The notes: generated from the sequence alone by a model not told the origin. A stretch of 64,000 nucleotides of DNA from Clostridia bacterium (GCA_017399225.1 JAFQEB010000021.1:1-64000), one strand, 5' to 3'; positions 1-8,558 are shown, counted from the stretch's first letter. Made by a program: numbers and translations.

Positions 1-2392
1 CGATGCGGGAGACGTCGGCCACGGGGAAGTTGCACAGGTGCACGGAGTCGATCGCGCCGGGCACGTTGGCCACGACGAGGTTCTGGTAGATATCCTCCGC
101 CATGAAGGGGATGAAGGGCGCGCAGACCTTCGACAGGGTCACCAGCACATGGTACAGGGTGGCGAAGGCGGCTTCCTTGTCGCCGGCCATGCCCTTGCCC
201 CAGAAGCGCTCACGGCCGCGACGCACATACCAGTTGGACAGCTCGTCCACGAAGTCCTGGATGGCGGTGGCGGGCTCGACGATGCGGTAGGCGTTCAGGT
301 CCTCATCGACCTTCTGGATCAGGCTGTTCAGCTTGCTGAGGATCCACTTGTCCATCAGGGACAGCTCAACATTCTCCAGCTTGTGGGCGTTGGGGTCGAA
401 GCCGTCGATCTGGGCGTACATGGAGAAGAAGGAGTGCACGTTTTGAAGGGTCGCCAGGAACTTACGCTGGACCTCCTGCACGGCCTCCTTGGAGAAGCGC
501 TTGGGCAGCCAGGGCGCGGCGGTGGTGTAGAAGTACCAGCGCAGGGCGTCGGCGCCGTAGGTATCCAGCGCCTCGAAGGGGTTCACGACGTTGCCCAGAT
601 GCTTGGACATCTTGCGGCCCTCAGCGTCCTGGACGTGGCCCATGACGATGCAGTTCTGGAAGGGAGCCTTGTCGAACAGCAGGGTGCTGATGGCTTCCAG
701 GGTGTAGAACCAACCGCGGGTCTGGTCAACGGCCTCGGAGATGAAGTTGGCGGGGAAGTTCTTCTCGAACATCTCCTTGTTCTCGAAGGGATAGTGCCAC
801 TGGGCGAAGGGCATGGAGCCGGAATCGTACCAGCAGTCGATAACTTCCTTGACGCGCTGCATTTCGCCGCCGCACTTTTCGCAGCGGAGCTTCACCTCGT
901 CGATGAAGGGGCGGTGCAGCTCGATGTTCTCGCCCGGATCGGTGACGGCCATCTCGCGGAGTTCCGCGCGGGAGCCGACCACATGCATATGTCCGCAGGC
1001 GCACTGCCACACGGGCAGGGGGGTGCCCCAGTAGCGCTCGCGGCTCAGGCCCCAGTCGTGGACGTTCTCCAACCAGGTACCCATGCGGCCTTCCTTGATG
1101 TTGTCGGGCATCCAGTTGATGGTGCGGTTGTTGGCAACCAGCTGATCGCGCACCTTGGTCATCTCGATGAACCAGGTGGGGCGGGCGTAGTACAGCAGGG
1201 GCGTATCGCAGCGCCAGCAGAAGGGATAATCATGCTCGAAGGGCTGGGGCTTGAAGAGCAGGTCGCGCTCCTTCAGGTCCTCCAGCACCATGGGATCGGC
1301 CTTCTTCACGAACACGCCGGGCCACTTGGTATCCTCGGTCATGCAGCCCTGGTTGTCCACGAAGTTGACGAAGGGCAGGCCGTTCTCGCGGCAGACGCGG
1401 TTGTCGTCCTCACCGAAAGCAGGGGCGATGTGCACGATGCCGGTACCGTCGGTCATGGTGACATAGTTGTCCGCCACGACGAACCAGGCGTCCTTGTCGA
1501 CCTTACCCTTGGCGAAGTCGAACAGGGGCTCGTAGTGCATGCCGCACAGGGCATTGCCGGGCATCTCCTCGAAGATCTCGACCTCCTGGCCGGGGAAGCA
1601 CGCCTCGATCAGGGCCTTGGCCATGATGTAAACCTTGCCGTCCTCCGCCTTGAACCTGGCGTACAGGTCGGTGGGGTTGACGCACAGGGCCAGGTTGGAG
1701 GGCAGCGTCCAGGGAGTGGTGGTCCAGGCCAGCAGGTAGGTGTTCTCCTCGCCCTTCACCTGGAAGCGCACATAGGCGGAAACTTCCTTGACGGTCTTGT
1801 AGCCCTGGGCCACCTCGTGGGAGGACAGGGCGGTACCGCAGCGGGGGCAGTAGGGCACGATCTTGTGGCCCTGGTACAGCAGGCCCTTCTCGTGGATGGT
1901 CTTGAGGGACCACCACTCGGACTCGATGTAGTCGTCATGGTAGGTGATGTAGGGGTGCTCCATGTCGACCCAGTAGCCGACCTGGTCGGACATCTCCTCC
2001 CAGTCGTGCAGGTACTTCCAGACGGACTTCTTGCACTCGCCGATGAAGGGCTCGATGCCGTACTTCTCGATTTGCGGCTTGCCGTCCAGGCCGAGGATCT
2101 TCTCGACCTCCAGCTCAACGGGCAGGCCATGGGTATCCCAGCCGGCCTTGCGCAGCACGTTCTTGCCCTTCATGGTCTGGAAGCGGGGGAAGAGATCCTT
2201 GATGACGCGGGTCTCGATGTGGCCGATGTGGGGCTTGCCGTTGGCGGTCGGCGGGCCGTCAAAGAAGGTGAAGGTCTCGCCATCCTTGCGGTGACCGAAG
2301 GAACGGCGGATCACGTCGTTCTGCTTCCACAGCGCGGTGATCTCCTTCTCGCGCGCGGGGAAATTCATGTCGGTTGCTACTTTCTTGTACAT
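1..2392 (-). CDS. ileS: Isoleucyl-tRNA synthetase, 3' end missing
   Basis: Cytoplasmic class I aminoacyl-tRNA synthetase that charges tRNA-Ile with isoleucine. Reading the minus strand from the ATG at 2390-2392 gives MYKKVATDMNFPAREKEI. The class I HIGH signature follows (TANGKPHIGH, near residue 50), then the editing domain with AWTTTPWTLPSN, a zinc-type CxxC pair in the insert (CEKCGG) and the KMSKS-equivalent GRKMSKHLGN. The anticodon-binding domain starts with LSNWYVRRGRERFW. The frame runs off the window start, so roughly the last quarter of a normal ~1030-residue protein is not seen. The start is supported by a CAGGAGGGA ribosome site. Transcription begins about 525 bp upstream through a T-box leader. 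A long open frame on the opposite strand here is a GC-bias shadow. Confidence 0.97.
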   Translation of the reverse strand, partial: MYKKVATDMNFPAREKEITALWKQNDVIRRSFGHRKDGETFTFFDGPPTANGKPHIGHIETRVIKDLFPRFQTMKGKNVLRKAGWDTHGLPVELEVEKILGLDGKPQIEKYGIEPFIGECKKSVWKYLHDWEEMSDQVGYWVDMEHPYITYHDDYIESEWWSLKTIHEKGLLYQGHKIVPYCPRCGTALSSHEVAQGYKTVKEVSAYVRFQVKGEENTYLLAWTTTPWTLPSNLALCVNPTDLYARFKAEDGKVYIMAKALIEACFPGQEVEIFEEMPGNALCGMHYEPLFDFAKGKVDKDAWFVVADNYVTMTDGTGIVHIAPAFGEDDNRVCRENGLPFVNFVDNQGCMTEDTKWPGVFVKKADPMVLEDLKERDLLFKPQPFEHDYPFCWRCDTPLLYYARPTWFIEMTKVRDQLVANNRTINWMPDNIKEGRMGTWLENVHDWGLSRERYWGTPLPVWQCACGHMHVVGSRAELREMAVTDPGENIELHRPFIDEVKLRCEKCGGEMQRVKEVIDCWYDSGSMPFAQWHYPFENKEMFEKNFPANFISEAVDQTRGWFYTLEAISTLLFDKAPFQNCIVMGHVQDAEGRKMSKHLGNVVNPFEALDTYGADALRWYFYTTAAPWLPKRFSKEAVQEVQRKFLATLQNVHSFFSMYAQIDGFDPNAHKLENVELSLMDKWILSKLNSLIQKVDEDLNAYRIVEPATAIQDFVDELSNWYVRRGRERFWGKGMAGDKEAAFATLYHVLVTLSKVCAPFIPFMAEDIYQNLVVANVPGAIDSVHLCNFPVADVSRI

Positions 2393-2437
2393 TGTGTTCC
2401 CTCCTGTAATTCGGCCATCCTTCGGCGTAAGCCGAAT

Positions 2438-2495
2438 GCTGGCTACACTCGGGCATTGCAAGCAATGCCTCTCGTTAGTCGGGCTTCGCCCGACC
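2438..2495. repeat. Dispersed palindromic repeat, family C (copy 1)
   Basis: Two short hairpins in tandem: GGCATTGcaaGCAATGCC and TCGGGCttcGCCCGA, joined by CTCTCGTTAG. The same plan (CTACACT, stem, CTCGTTAGTCGGG, stem) recurs at 41981-42040 and, diverged, inside ksgA at 46758-46850. Here it lies in the ileS leader RNA between the T-box terminator and the start codon. Confidence 0.6.
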
Positions 2496-2619
2496 TTCTG
2501 ATGTATTCCGATCAGCCTCACACCCATGGTCAACCCTCAAAGGAGGCGGCCGAAGGTTTCCAAAGGGCGATCGGAAAGCCCTTTGGTCGCGCCCGCAGGC
2601 GCGAAATCCTCTCGGGGCG

Positions 2620-2917
2620 AAAAAGAAAAATCCGCCCCAGCAAACATCACTGGGACGGACATTACTTCAATATCCGCGGTACCACCCAAGTTTGACAGCA
2701 TCGCTGTCCTCTCATCGCAAAGCAGCCGCTTTGCTCGCCCTGTATCGGGAGCGCCCGGATTCCCCTACTCCGTTCAGAGAATCTCACTCCGGGGTGATCT
2801 GCATGTCCGGCCATCTTCTGACCCGGACGACCCGCTTTCCTGCCGGACTTCCACCATCCTCCGGCTCGCTGAAGGCGCGCTGCCCTGCCGTCCCCATCTG
2901 CGTGAACGTTACGGTCT
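2620..2917 (-). promoter_or_regulatory. T-box riboswitch leader of ileS
   Basis: Transcribed leader that senses uncharged tRNA-Ile and allows read-through into ileS. On the minus strand the invariant T-box GGGTGGTACCGCGG lies at 2674-2687. It is followed by a terminator (CCGTCCCAG ... CTGGGGCGG then TTTTTCTTTTT, about 2620-2660). An ATC triplet followed by A, at 2796-2798 in the upstream stem region, is the likely isoleucine specifier. The antiterminator, terminator and gene identity are clear; the exact Stem I pairing was not folded. Confidence 0.88.
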
Positions 2918-2946
2918 ATTATAGCCGATAGATGCAGTTTTTGCAA
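2918..2946 (-). promoter_or_regulatory. Promoter of the ileS T-box transcript
   Basis: On the minus strand: TTGCAA at 2941-2946, a 17-bp spacer, then TATAAT at 2918-2923. This puts the start of transcription just before the T-box leader. Confidence 0.8.
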
Positions 2947-2964
2947 GGGGTTTTTGCGGCAAAA

Positions 2965-3267
2965 TCAAGCTTTTTCCCGTCTGAGCAACATAGCGATGTG
3001 CTGCAGCAGCTCCCCGGGAGCCACCGTCACGCGTTCAGGCAGCGCAGTGCAGTCCGTGGTCAGCATATCCCCCAGGAGGTCGTTGGGGGTGACCGTCAGC
3101 GCGGCGCAGAGCTGAAGCAGCGTTTCCAGGCTGGCAACGCGGGTGCCGCGCTCGATGTGGCCCAGGAAGGATGCGGAGATCTCTGCCTTTTCGACCAGCT
3201 GCTCCTGGGTCAGGTGTAAATGCTGCCGGAAGCTGCGCACACGTTCGCCCAAGGCTGCGTAATCCAT
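2965..3267 (-). CDS. Small XRE-family helix-turn-helix regulator
   Basis: A 100-residue protein that is almost entirely one Cro/CI-type HTH domain (residues about 6-62). The recognition region reads LTQEQLVEKAEISASFLGHIERG, and the usual hydrophobic second half follows (LETLLQLCAALTVTPNDLL). The short C-terminus ends in RREKA, with no partner domain, so it is a DNA-binding regulator of unknown targets. It is divergent from a second XRE gene at 3381, and the two share a 113-bp regulatory region with a palindrome just ahead of this gene, which suggests autoregulation. The pair sits between ileS and the CRISPR array at the edge of a lower-GC segment. No link to CRISPR control is visible. Confidence 0.85.
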   Translation of the reverse strand: MDYAALGERVRSFRQHLHLTQEQLVEKAEISASFLGHIERGTRVASLETLLQLCAALTVTPNDLLGDMLTTDCTALPERVTVAPGELLQHIAMLLRREKA

Positions 3268-3284
3268 CCTATCGTCTCCATTTC

Positions 3285-3330
3285 ACCACCATAGTGGTTA
3301 CAATCTACCATTGCAGATGCTATTTGTCAA
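3285..3330 (-). promoter_or_regulatory. Promoter and palindromic operator of the XRE gene
   Basis: Minus-strand TTGACA (3325-3330), a 17-bp spacer and TAGATT (3302-3307). Directly downstream is the palindrome ACCACcataGTGGT (3285-3298), placed where a bound dimer would block the promoter. The operator role is inference. Confidence 0.6.
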
Positions 3331-3380
3331 GCAGAATGTGCATTATACTTGTTATAAATAGCAACGAAGGTGGTGATTGC

Positions 3381-3710
3381 ATGATCGTCGAAAACGTATC
3401 TGTTCTGGGCAGCAAGCTTTATGCCATTCGCAAGAGAATTGGTCTGACGCAATCTCAGGCCGCAGAAGCAGCAGGCTTATCCAACAATACATATGCCGAA
3501 ATTGAACGCGGCGTTGTCAATACAAGCGTGGAATCCATCATGCAAATCTGCCGTGCCTTTCACATCACTCCAGATGCGATCATGACGCAAGAGAATACCG
3601 CAGCAGAAATCCACGAGGAGGAGATCCTTGCCCGTCTCCATAGCTGTACACCCAAGGCCAAGGAAACTGCCCTGCGTCTGCTTGAAACCTACCTGCAGTC
3701 GCTGGATTGA
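3381..3710 (+). CDS. XRE-family helix-turn-helix regulator
   Basis: A 109-residue protein starting at ATG 3381 after AAGGTGGTG. It has an N-terminal Cro/CI-type HTH (residues about 9-65, containing LTQSQAAEAAGLSNNTYAEI) and a short acidic-helical C-terminus (EEEILARLHSCTPKAKETAL) of the kind found in small Clostridia XRE proteins. It lacks a peptidase or sensor domain. It is divergent from the XRE gene at 2965-3267 and is followed by its own terminator, so it is a single-gene unit. Its targets are unknown. An in-frame upstream extension to 3171 would run back through the divergent promoter and into the neighbouring gene and has no ribosome site, so it was rejected. Confidence 0.85.
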   Translation: MIVENVSVLGSKLYAIRKRIGLTQSQAAEAAGLSNNTYAEIERGVVNTSVESIMQICRAFHITPDAIMTQENTAAEIHEEEILARLHSCTPKAKETALRLLETYLQSLD

Positions 3711-3721
3711 AGCGTACACAA

Positions 3722-3752
3722 AAGGACGGCTCGTCAAAGCCGTCCTTCCTTT
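3722..3752 (+). terminator. Terminator after the XRE gene
   Basis: A 10-bp stem AAGGACGGCT / AGCCGTCCTT with a 6-nt loop, followed by a short T-rich run (CCTTTA). Confidence 0.75.
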
Positions 3753-3990
3753 ATGCCCGAAAAGACTTTCGCCTGCCCGTACCGCGTCCATATGTTAGTG
3801 AGCATAACATCAACGATCAGCATAGCAGCCATTATGGGATATCTGAAGAGACAAGGTACCCTGATGATCTGCCTCACTATATACAAGCTGTATCTGTTTT
3901 CTCAGCATTCTACCGCAAGCAGGCATTTTACACTACTTCAACCGGTAAGTGGGACCTGCTGAAGGATGATGAGTTCCTTGTGGCGGTTGC
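3753..3990. other. Non-coding stretch at the leader-distal end of the CRISPR array
   Basis: AT-richer DNA between the XRE terminator and the oldest CRISPR repeat. A 69-codon open frame here has no ribosome site or recognisable content. I see no degenerate repeats beyond the one at 3991. Confidence 0.5.
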
Positions 3991-5170
3991 ATTTCAATCC
4001 ACCCACCCCGAGCAGGGTGGGACATTCATGTACTGGATGTCCTTGGTGTTGTACAGGCCATTTCAATCCACCCACCCCGAGCGGGGTGGGACTCTGCTCA
4101 CCCAGCACAATTTCAGGGTGGTCGATATTTCAATCCACCCACCCCGAGCGGGGTGGGACGTCGATCACGCCAAAGGCGTCCCTGCCAAAGACATTTCAAT
4201 CCACCCACCCCGAGCGGGGTGGGACGCCATCCGGGCCGGGTACAGCGCGAAGACGGCGATTTCAATCCACCCACCCCGAGCGGGGTGGGACGTCGTGATC
4301 GTTCCGGAGACGGCGCCTGTGTTTAATATTTCAATCCACCCACCCCGAGCGGGGTGGGACGTCGAGGGGCCTTTGATTGTTAAGATCACGGACGTATTTC
4401 AATCCACCCACCCCGAGCGGGGTGGGACTTATGGCGTGTCGGCAAAGTTAAGCATGATAACCATTTCAATCCACCCACCCCGAGCGGGGTGGGACGGGAT
4501 TCATAACGGCCGGATGCACGGCGCAATAGGATTTCAATCCACCCACCCCGAGCGGGGTGGGACGCCATGACGCCCATCCTATTAAGATCGACCGCTACCA
4601 TTTCAATCCACCCACCCCGAGCGGGGTGGGACACCTGGTCGGGCTGATTAACCAGGCTGTAGCGCAATTTCAATCCACCCACCCCGAGCGGGGTGGGACT
4701 GGGCCGAGACAGAGGCCCAGGGCATCAACATCAAATTTCAATCCACCCACCCCGAGCGGGGTGGGACCCTCCAGGCTGACCCTGGACAGCTGGCCCGTGG
4801 AATTTCAATCCACCCACCCCGAGCGGGGTGGGACGCATCTTCTTGGGCTGCTTGCCGTTGGTCTTGTAATTTCAATCCACCCACCCCGAGCGGGGTGGGA
4901 CTGGTCGGGGCAGCCTTACGGTCGTCGCCGTTAGATTTCAATCCACCCACCCCGAGCGGGGTGGGACCGAGCGTCTGGGACTTCGTGCTGGCGTTGTAGT
5001 AATTTCAATCCACCCACCCCGAGCGGGGTGGGACCCGGGCTGCGTCTGGGACGGCTGCCCCGAGGGCAAATTTCAATCCACCCACCCCGAGCGGGGTGGG
5101 ACGCAACGGCCGCAGCGGCGCCTGGTACGTACCCGTCATTTCAATCCACCCACCCCGAGCGGGGTGGGAC
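3991..5170 (-). CRISPR. Type I-C CRISPR array, 18 repeats and 17 spacers
   Basis: The 33-bp repeat, read on the minus strand, begins GTCCCACCCCGCTCGGGG and ends GTGGATTGAAAT, with an 8-bp stem (CCCACCCC/GGGGTGGG). The GGATTGAAA(C/T) end is the hallmark of I-C crRNA 5' handles, so the array is transcribed leftward, like the cas operon. Repeats start at 3991, 4060, 4127, 4193, 4259, 4328, 4396, 4463, 4531, 4600, 4667, 4735, 4802, 4869, 4935, 5002, 5070 and 5138. Spacers are 33-36 nt and all differ. Only the repeat at 3991 carries a substitution (AGCAGGG for AGCGGGG), as expected for the leader-distal end. Short peptides repeating HPARGGWIE here are translations of the repeats. Confidence 0.98.
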
Positions 5171-5345
5171 AGCAGAAGTAGCAGACATTTTTCCACGAAA
5201 AATTGTCGACTTCTGACAAAGAGAAGCCAAAGAAGGATGACTGAACCACCGTCAAGTGGTCAAATGATAGTGCGAAGCTGCATAACGCCGTGCAAACCAG
5301 GTGCGAACCGACCAGCCATTTCATGTGAGCTATTACTTCGCACGG
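5171..5345 (-). promoter_or_regulatory. CRISPR leader
   Basis: The segment between cas2 and the newest repeat. It holds an inverted repeat GTGCGAA (5301-5307) / TTCGCAC (5337-5343), with TCACATGAAAT (minus strand) between the arms, and a further GTGCGAA at 5270-5276. From memory, hairpins of this form are common in I-C leaders. The array promoter and the integration site at the repeat junction should lie here; no unambiguous -35/-10 pair was picked. Confidence 0.75.
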
Positions 5346-5636
5346 CTACAGGATTAGGTCCCCCTCGATCTCAAAGGTTTCTTTGGCACCGATGTGAGTG
5401 ACCTTGTTTTGATAGCTGTTGCCCAGCGTGTAGAAACGCAGACTATCAAAGTTAGTGTCGATGAGCTGTTCCAGTTCGTGCTTCAGCAGTTTATACTGGC
5501 TGTTGTCAAGCACGCATTCAAAAACCGAATTCTGCACCCGCGTACCGTGAGCGACGCACTTCTTGGCGACCATGCGCAGGCGGCGTTTGCCAGCAGAGGT
5601 CGTTGTGTTGACATCGTAAGTGATCAAAACAAGCAT
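5346..5636 (-). CDS. cas2: CRISPR-associated endoribonuclease-fold protein Cas2
   Basis: A 96-residue Cas2 that dimerises and bridges two Cas1 dimers in the spacer-integration complex. It begins MLVLITYDVNT, with the ferredoxin-fold first strand and the conserved Asp in YDV. RVQNSVFEC follows, then a C-terminal strand that swaps between subunits. I chose the ATG at 5634-5636 because GGAGGGAAACC precedes it; an in-frame ATG at 5660 would overlap cas1 and lacks a ribosome site. It is the last cas gene, 14 bp after cas1, and the CRISPR leader follows directly. Confidence 0.95.
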   Translation of the reverse strand: MLVLITYDVNTTTSAGKRRLRMVAKKCVAHGTRVQNSVFECVLDNSQYKLLKHELEQLIDTNFDSLRFYTLGNSYQNKVTHIGAKETFEIEGDLIL

Positions 5637-5650
5637 GGTTTCCCTCCGAC

Positions 5651-6682
5651 TCACTTCCACAGGAAGGGGGGATATTCGTCAATGTCTCCGCGAATGTAAC
5701 GGGCAAGAAGCAGCGATTGCACATAGGGAACCAATCCCCAGGGCAGTTTCTCCTTCAGGAAGGGATGGGTAATCTCGTCACGTTTCTTCTCCTGCCAGTG
5801 TTTCAAAAATAGCTTCCGGCCGTTGTCATTCAGCAGGACAGTGCCGCTTTCCTGACGGTCGAAGTGCTTGTCCTGAATGATGCGGTTGTTGATCAACGTC
5901 AGTACCAGGCGATCAGCAAAGGGGGCGCGCAGCTCTTCTTCAAGGTCGAGGGCAAGGGACTTGCGTCCCGGGCGATCCTGGTGGAGCAGGCCAACATAGG
6001 CATCCAGGCCGACTGCTTCCAAGGCAGCGGCGCAATCGTTGGCCAGCAAGGTGTAGGCAAAAGAAAGCATGGCGTTCACATTGTCCTGGGGCGGCCTGCG
6101 GTTTCGGCCGTCGAAGATGAAATCCACCTTCTGGCTCAAAATCAATTCGTCAAACGCGCTGAAGTATGCAGCGGCAGCCTCTCCTTCAAGGCCGCGGAGA
6201 GAGTCCAGCTCCGTTCCGCTGCGGATGAGGGGAATGAACTTCTGGAGCTGTTCGGAGGCGGCCTTGACCAGGCTCTGATTGATCCGCAGCGCGTGGTCGC
6301 GCAAGGCTCGTTCCAAAATCCAGCGAGAATTGTAGACCTTGCCGGTGATCATGTTGCGCACGATGGTGCAGCTGCGGGCATGGCTATCGGCAATGCGGTA
6401 TTGCTCTCGCCGGAGGTATACGTTCCCCTGGGACATTCCGTTTACCCGGGCGAGGAATCTACCGTTAGGCGTCATGAAGGTGAGCTGAATGTTGCGCTGG
6501 GCGCACTCACCCATCAGGGCCGGTGTGGCTCCGGCATAGGAGAAGCTGATGATACCTTCCAGATTTAACAAAGGAAACCGGGCTGTATCTTCATCGCCAC
6601 GGTTGACGACCACGTTACCATTGCTGTAAGAAAGAAACAGGTCTTCGCTGGTGATGTAGAGTGTATTGAGCAGCTTTCTCAT
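5651..6682 (-). CDS. cas1: CRISPR-associated integrase Cas1, type I-C
   Basis: A metal-dependent integrase that inserts prespacers at the leader end of the array. The 343-residue protein has an N-terminal beta domain (MRKLLNTLYITSEDLFLSYSNG) and a helical catalytic domain with E166 in GLEGEAAA, H234 in GLLHQDRPGR and the acidic cluster DLEEE at 246-250. These match the Glu/His/acid metal-binding set. It overlaps cas4 by 4 nt (ATGA) at its start. The length and organisation are those of I-C Cas1, and no key residue is missing. Confidence 0.97.
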   Translation of the reverse strand: MRKLLNTLYITSEDLFLSYSNGNVVVNRGDEDTARFPLLNLEGIISFSYAGATPALMGECAQRNIQLTFMTPNGRFLARVNGMSQGNVYLRREQYRIADSHARSCTIVRNMITGKVYNSRWILERALRDHALRINQSLVKAASEQLQKFIPLIRSGTELDSLRGLEGEAAAAYFSAFDELILSQKVDFIFDGRNRRPPQDNVNAMLSFAYTLLANDCAAALEAVGLDAYVGLLHQDRPGRKSLALDLEEELRAPFADRLVLTLINNRIIQDKHFDRQESGTVLLNDNGRKLFLKHWQEKKRDEITHPFLKEKLPWGLVPYVQSLLLARYIRGDIDEYPPFLWK

Positions 6683-7332
6683 GCGTTATCCTCCAACCTG
6701 GCTTTGATGTAGGATGACACATCGGAATATTTACTAAGCTTGGGTAGGCAGAGATCCCGCAGCGAGCAGGCGTTGCAGCCCTTGGTCTGTCGTGCCTTGG
6801 GCGTATGGTGCGCGTTGTAATACTTTTGCATTTGGTCAAACATCTGCGCGACCTCATCCCGTAGCGGAGCATCCAGAGAAACGACCTCCCGCCGGCGGGT
6901 CTCGCCATAGAACAGGCTGCCCTCCGGAATGTCGCACAGCAGTATCTCCTCCAGGCACATGGCCTGGGCGCAGAGCTGTAGTCTGTCGGCATTGTTTTCC
7001 TTGGGTTCGCCACGCTTATATTCCACCGGGTAGGGCTTCCATGTTCCTTCAAAACGGGGTAAGGTTACGCCCGCCGGATCACGGTGAAACTCTACCACAT
7101 CACAAGCACCGCTGATGCCCAATTTGTCTGAAAAGACCCGCAGCCCGCGCAGGATCAGCAAATCACCGCGAAACTCATGGGAAGTACCATCGTGCGCTCG
7201 GCTGTGGAAGATGCGGCCATCGGTAGTGCGTTCATTTTCCTGCCATTGCTGCTCAATGTGGATCAGTGCCCATTGCCTGGGGCAATAGGCAAAGTGCTGT
7301 AAACCGGAAAGCTGCAACGGCTCGCGGGCCAT
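6679..7332 (-). CDS. cas4: CRISPR-associated Cas4, RecB-like Fe-S exonuclease
   Basis: A 217-residue Cas4 that trims and orients prespacers according to their PAM, acting with Cas1 and Cas2. The Fe-S cluster ligands are visible: one Cys near the N-terminus (YCPRQW, C17) and three near the C-terminus (GCNACSLRDLC). Between them are the RecB nuclease motifs GACDVVEF and PVEYKRG, then the QxxxY-like helix QLCAQAMCLEE. It starts 1 nt after the cas7c stop and overlaps cas1 by 4 nt, so the adaptation genes are translationally coupled to the interference genes. Confidence 0.96.
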   Translation of the reverse strand: MAREPLQLSGLQHFAYCPRQWALIHIEQQWQENERTTDGRIFHSRAHDGTSHEFRGDLLILRGLRVFSDKLGISGACDVVEFHRDPAGVTLPRFEGTWKPYPVEYKRGEPKENNADRLQLCAQAMCLEEILLCDIPEGSLFYGETRRREVVSLDAPLRDEVAQMFDQMQKYYNAHHTPKARQTKGCNACSLRDLCLPKLSKYSDVSSYIKARLEDNA

Positions 7333-7333
7333 A

Positions 7334-8167
7334 TCACATACCCTCGATCACTTCGCAGGCCAGGCCGGGCAGTTCGTCCAGCTGGATGTCATAGTCCTCC
7401 ACGGATGCAGGAGCATCGACCTTGGACTTCACCTTCAGCAGCCGATGCACCTTAGCAGAGGAATACTGGCCGTCCTTGCAGTTATGCTCCCACCAGTAGA
7501 GCCGCACCACTTCCATGGAGCCATCGGGCCGGGCAGCAGAGGCATCGTTGATAAACAGGGTGCGCAGAGCTTCCTTCACCACCAGTGCATCCTCCCGGGA
7601 GAAGCCGGTCTTTTCGGCCAGCTGCACATTGATGGAACCCTTCACCTGATACAGGCCGAAGCGCACAAAGTGCTTCATCCCCATGGTATCGCTGCCCCGG
7701 TCGGCTTCGCTCTTACGCTCACCGCTGACGCTCTTGGTGATCTGCATGGAGTAGGCATCCACCGGGTTAACGCTGACGGCCTGATGGACGGACACCGGGC
7801 CGCGCACGCCAACGGAAGCACATCCAAAGCCTTTGAAGGCAAATACCTGGCCGAAGGCACGCACGTCCAGCCATTTTTCGCAGGCGGTGTGGGCAAATTC
7901 ATCTTGCGATTTGATCTTTTCCAGGAACTTGGCACGGTCCTTCAAGCTGATGAACCCATCATCCGCGCGGTCATCGGATTGAACGAAAACAGCGTGTCCC
8001 ATATCCTGCATACGGTTGCGGATCTTGCGCTTGATGCACACATCAGACATCTCACCAAAGCCCTTGTAGTCCGTGCGGGGCCGATTGCCGTTGAGAGGAT
8101 CGCCGTTGGGGTTGGCATTGGTGACGGAAAGCAGAACAGCAAAGTCGATCTTCTTGTCAAACTTCAT
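7334..8167 (-). CDS. cas7: Cascade backbone protein Cas7c (Csd2)
   Basis: A 277-residue Csd2/Cas7 protein, the repeated backbone subunit that coats the spacer part of the crRNA. The family N-terminus is clear (FAVLLSVTNANPNGDPLNGN), followed by RTDYKGFGEMSDVCIKRKIRN and a central glycine-rich FAFKGFGCASVGVRGPVS segment. The start at 8167 has GGAGGAACATACCG ahead of it and overlaps the cas8c stop by 11 nt. Several copies per complex are expected from the family. Confidence 0.96.
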   Translation of the reverse strand: MKFDKKIDFAVLLSVTNANPNGDPLNGNRPRTDYKGFGEMSDVCIKRKIRNRMQDMGHAVFVQSDDRADDGFISLKDRAKFLEKIKSQDEFAHTACEKWLDVRAFGQVFAFKGFGCASVGVRGPVSVHQAVSVNPVDAYSMQITKSVSGERKSEADRGSDTMGMKHFVRFGLYQVKGSINVQLAEKTGFSREDALVVKEALRTLFINDASAARPDGSMEVVRLYWWEHNCKDGQYSSAKVHRLLKVKSKVDAPASVEDYDIQLDELPGLACEVIEGM

Positions 8168-8558
8168 CGGTATGTTCCTCCATTTCTTCGGGTTCCTTCT
8201 TAGTGTAAAGCGCGCTCTTTTGCAGATAGTAGCCAGGGAGATAGCTTTCGGTCAGAGGCTTGCCGTAATCCTCAGAATCTTCGAGAGATAGGTGGAGTTG
8301 CTCCATGATCTCGCTGATCAGTCTTTCGTATTTTGTGCGAAGGCCAATGTGCAGTCGGGGATAATAGGCATTTTTAAGTTGTTCCATGATGACCATGAAG
8401 GCGTAGCCGGGGCGCTTGACGAATACGGACTGCATTCGGATCGCATTGGGTTCGCGCTTTTCATCCGGGTCATAGGTATCACGTTCAATCTTCTCCATCA
8501 CGGCCAGCAAACGTCCCCATTGATAGCTTCGATCCTTGCGTTCGGGTTCCAGTGCCAA
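8157..8558 (-). CDS. cas11c: Probable internal small subunit Cas11c (in-frame start inside cas8c)
   Basis: In type I-C systems the Cas11 small subunit is known to be made by internal translation of the 3' part of cas8c. Here a near-perfect ribosome site AAGGAGG (8567-8573) lies 8 nt before an in-frame TTG at 8556-8558, codon 461 of cas8c. Translation from it gives a 133-residue helical protein starting (M)ALEPERKDRSYQWGRLLAV. That GRL(L/F)AV(M/L)E region is where the family's Cas11c segment begins. No better internal start (ATG or GTG with a ribosome site) is apparent nearby. Two or more copies per Cascade are expected from the family. Confidence 0.7.
   Translation of the reverse strand: MALEPERKDRSYQWGRLLAVMEKIERDTYDPDEKREPNAIRMQSVFVKRPGYAFMVIMEQLKNAYYPRLHIGLRTKYERLISEIMEQLHLSLEDSEDYGKPLTESYLPGYYLQKSALYTKKEPEEMEEHTDEV

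Noticed and set aside
38..2695. An 885-codon open frame on the plus strand
   Set aside because: It is the antisense shadow of ileS and its T-box; the minus strand encodes HIGH and KMSKS motifs and the plus frame has no recognisable domain.
2526..2946. Overlapping small ORFs upstream of ileS on both strands
   Set aside because: The region is the T-box leader with a promoter and terminator; the ORFs lack ribosome sites.
4165..5196. Several short ORFs with repeating SHPARGGWIE or FQSTHPERGGT
   Set aside because: They are translations of the CRISPR repeats, not proteins.
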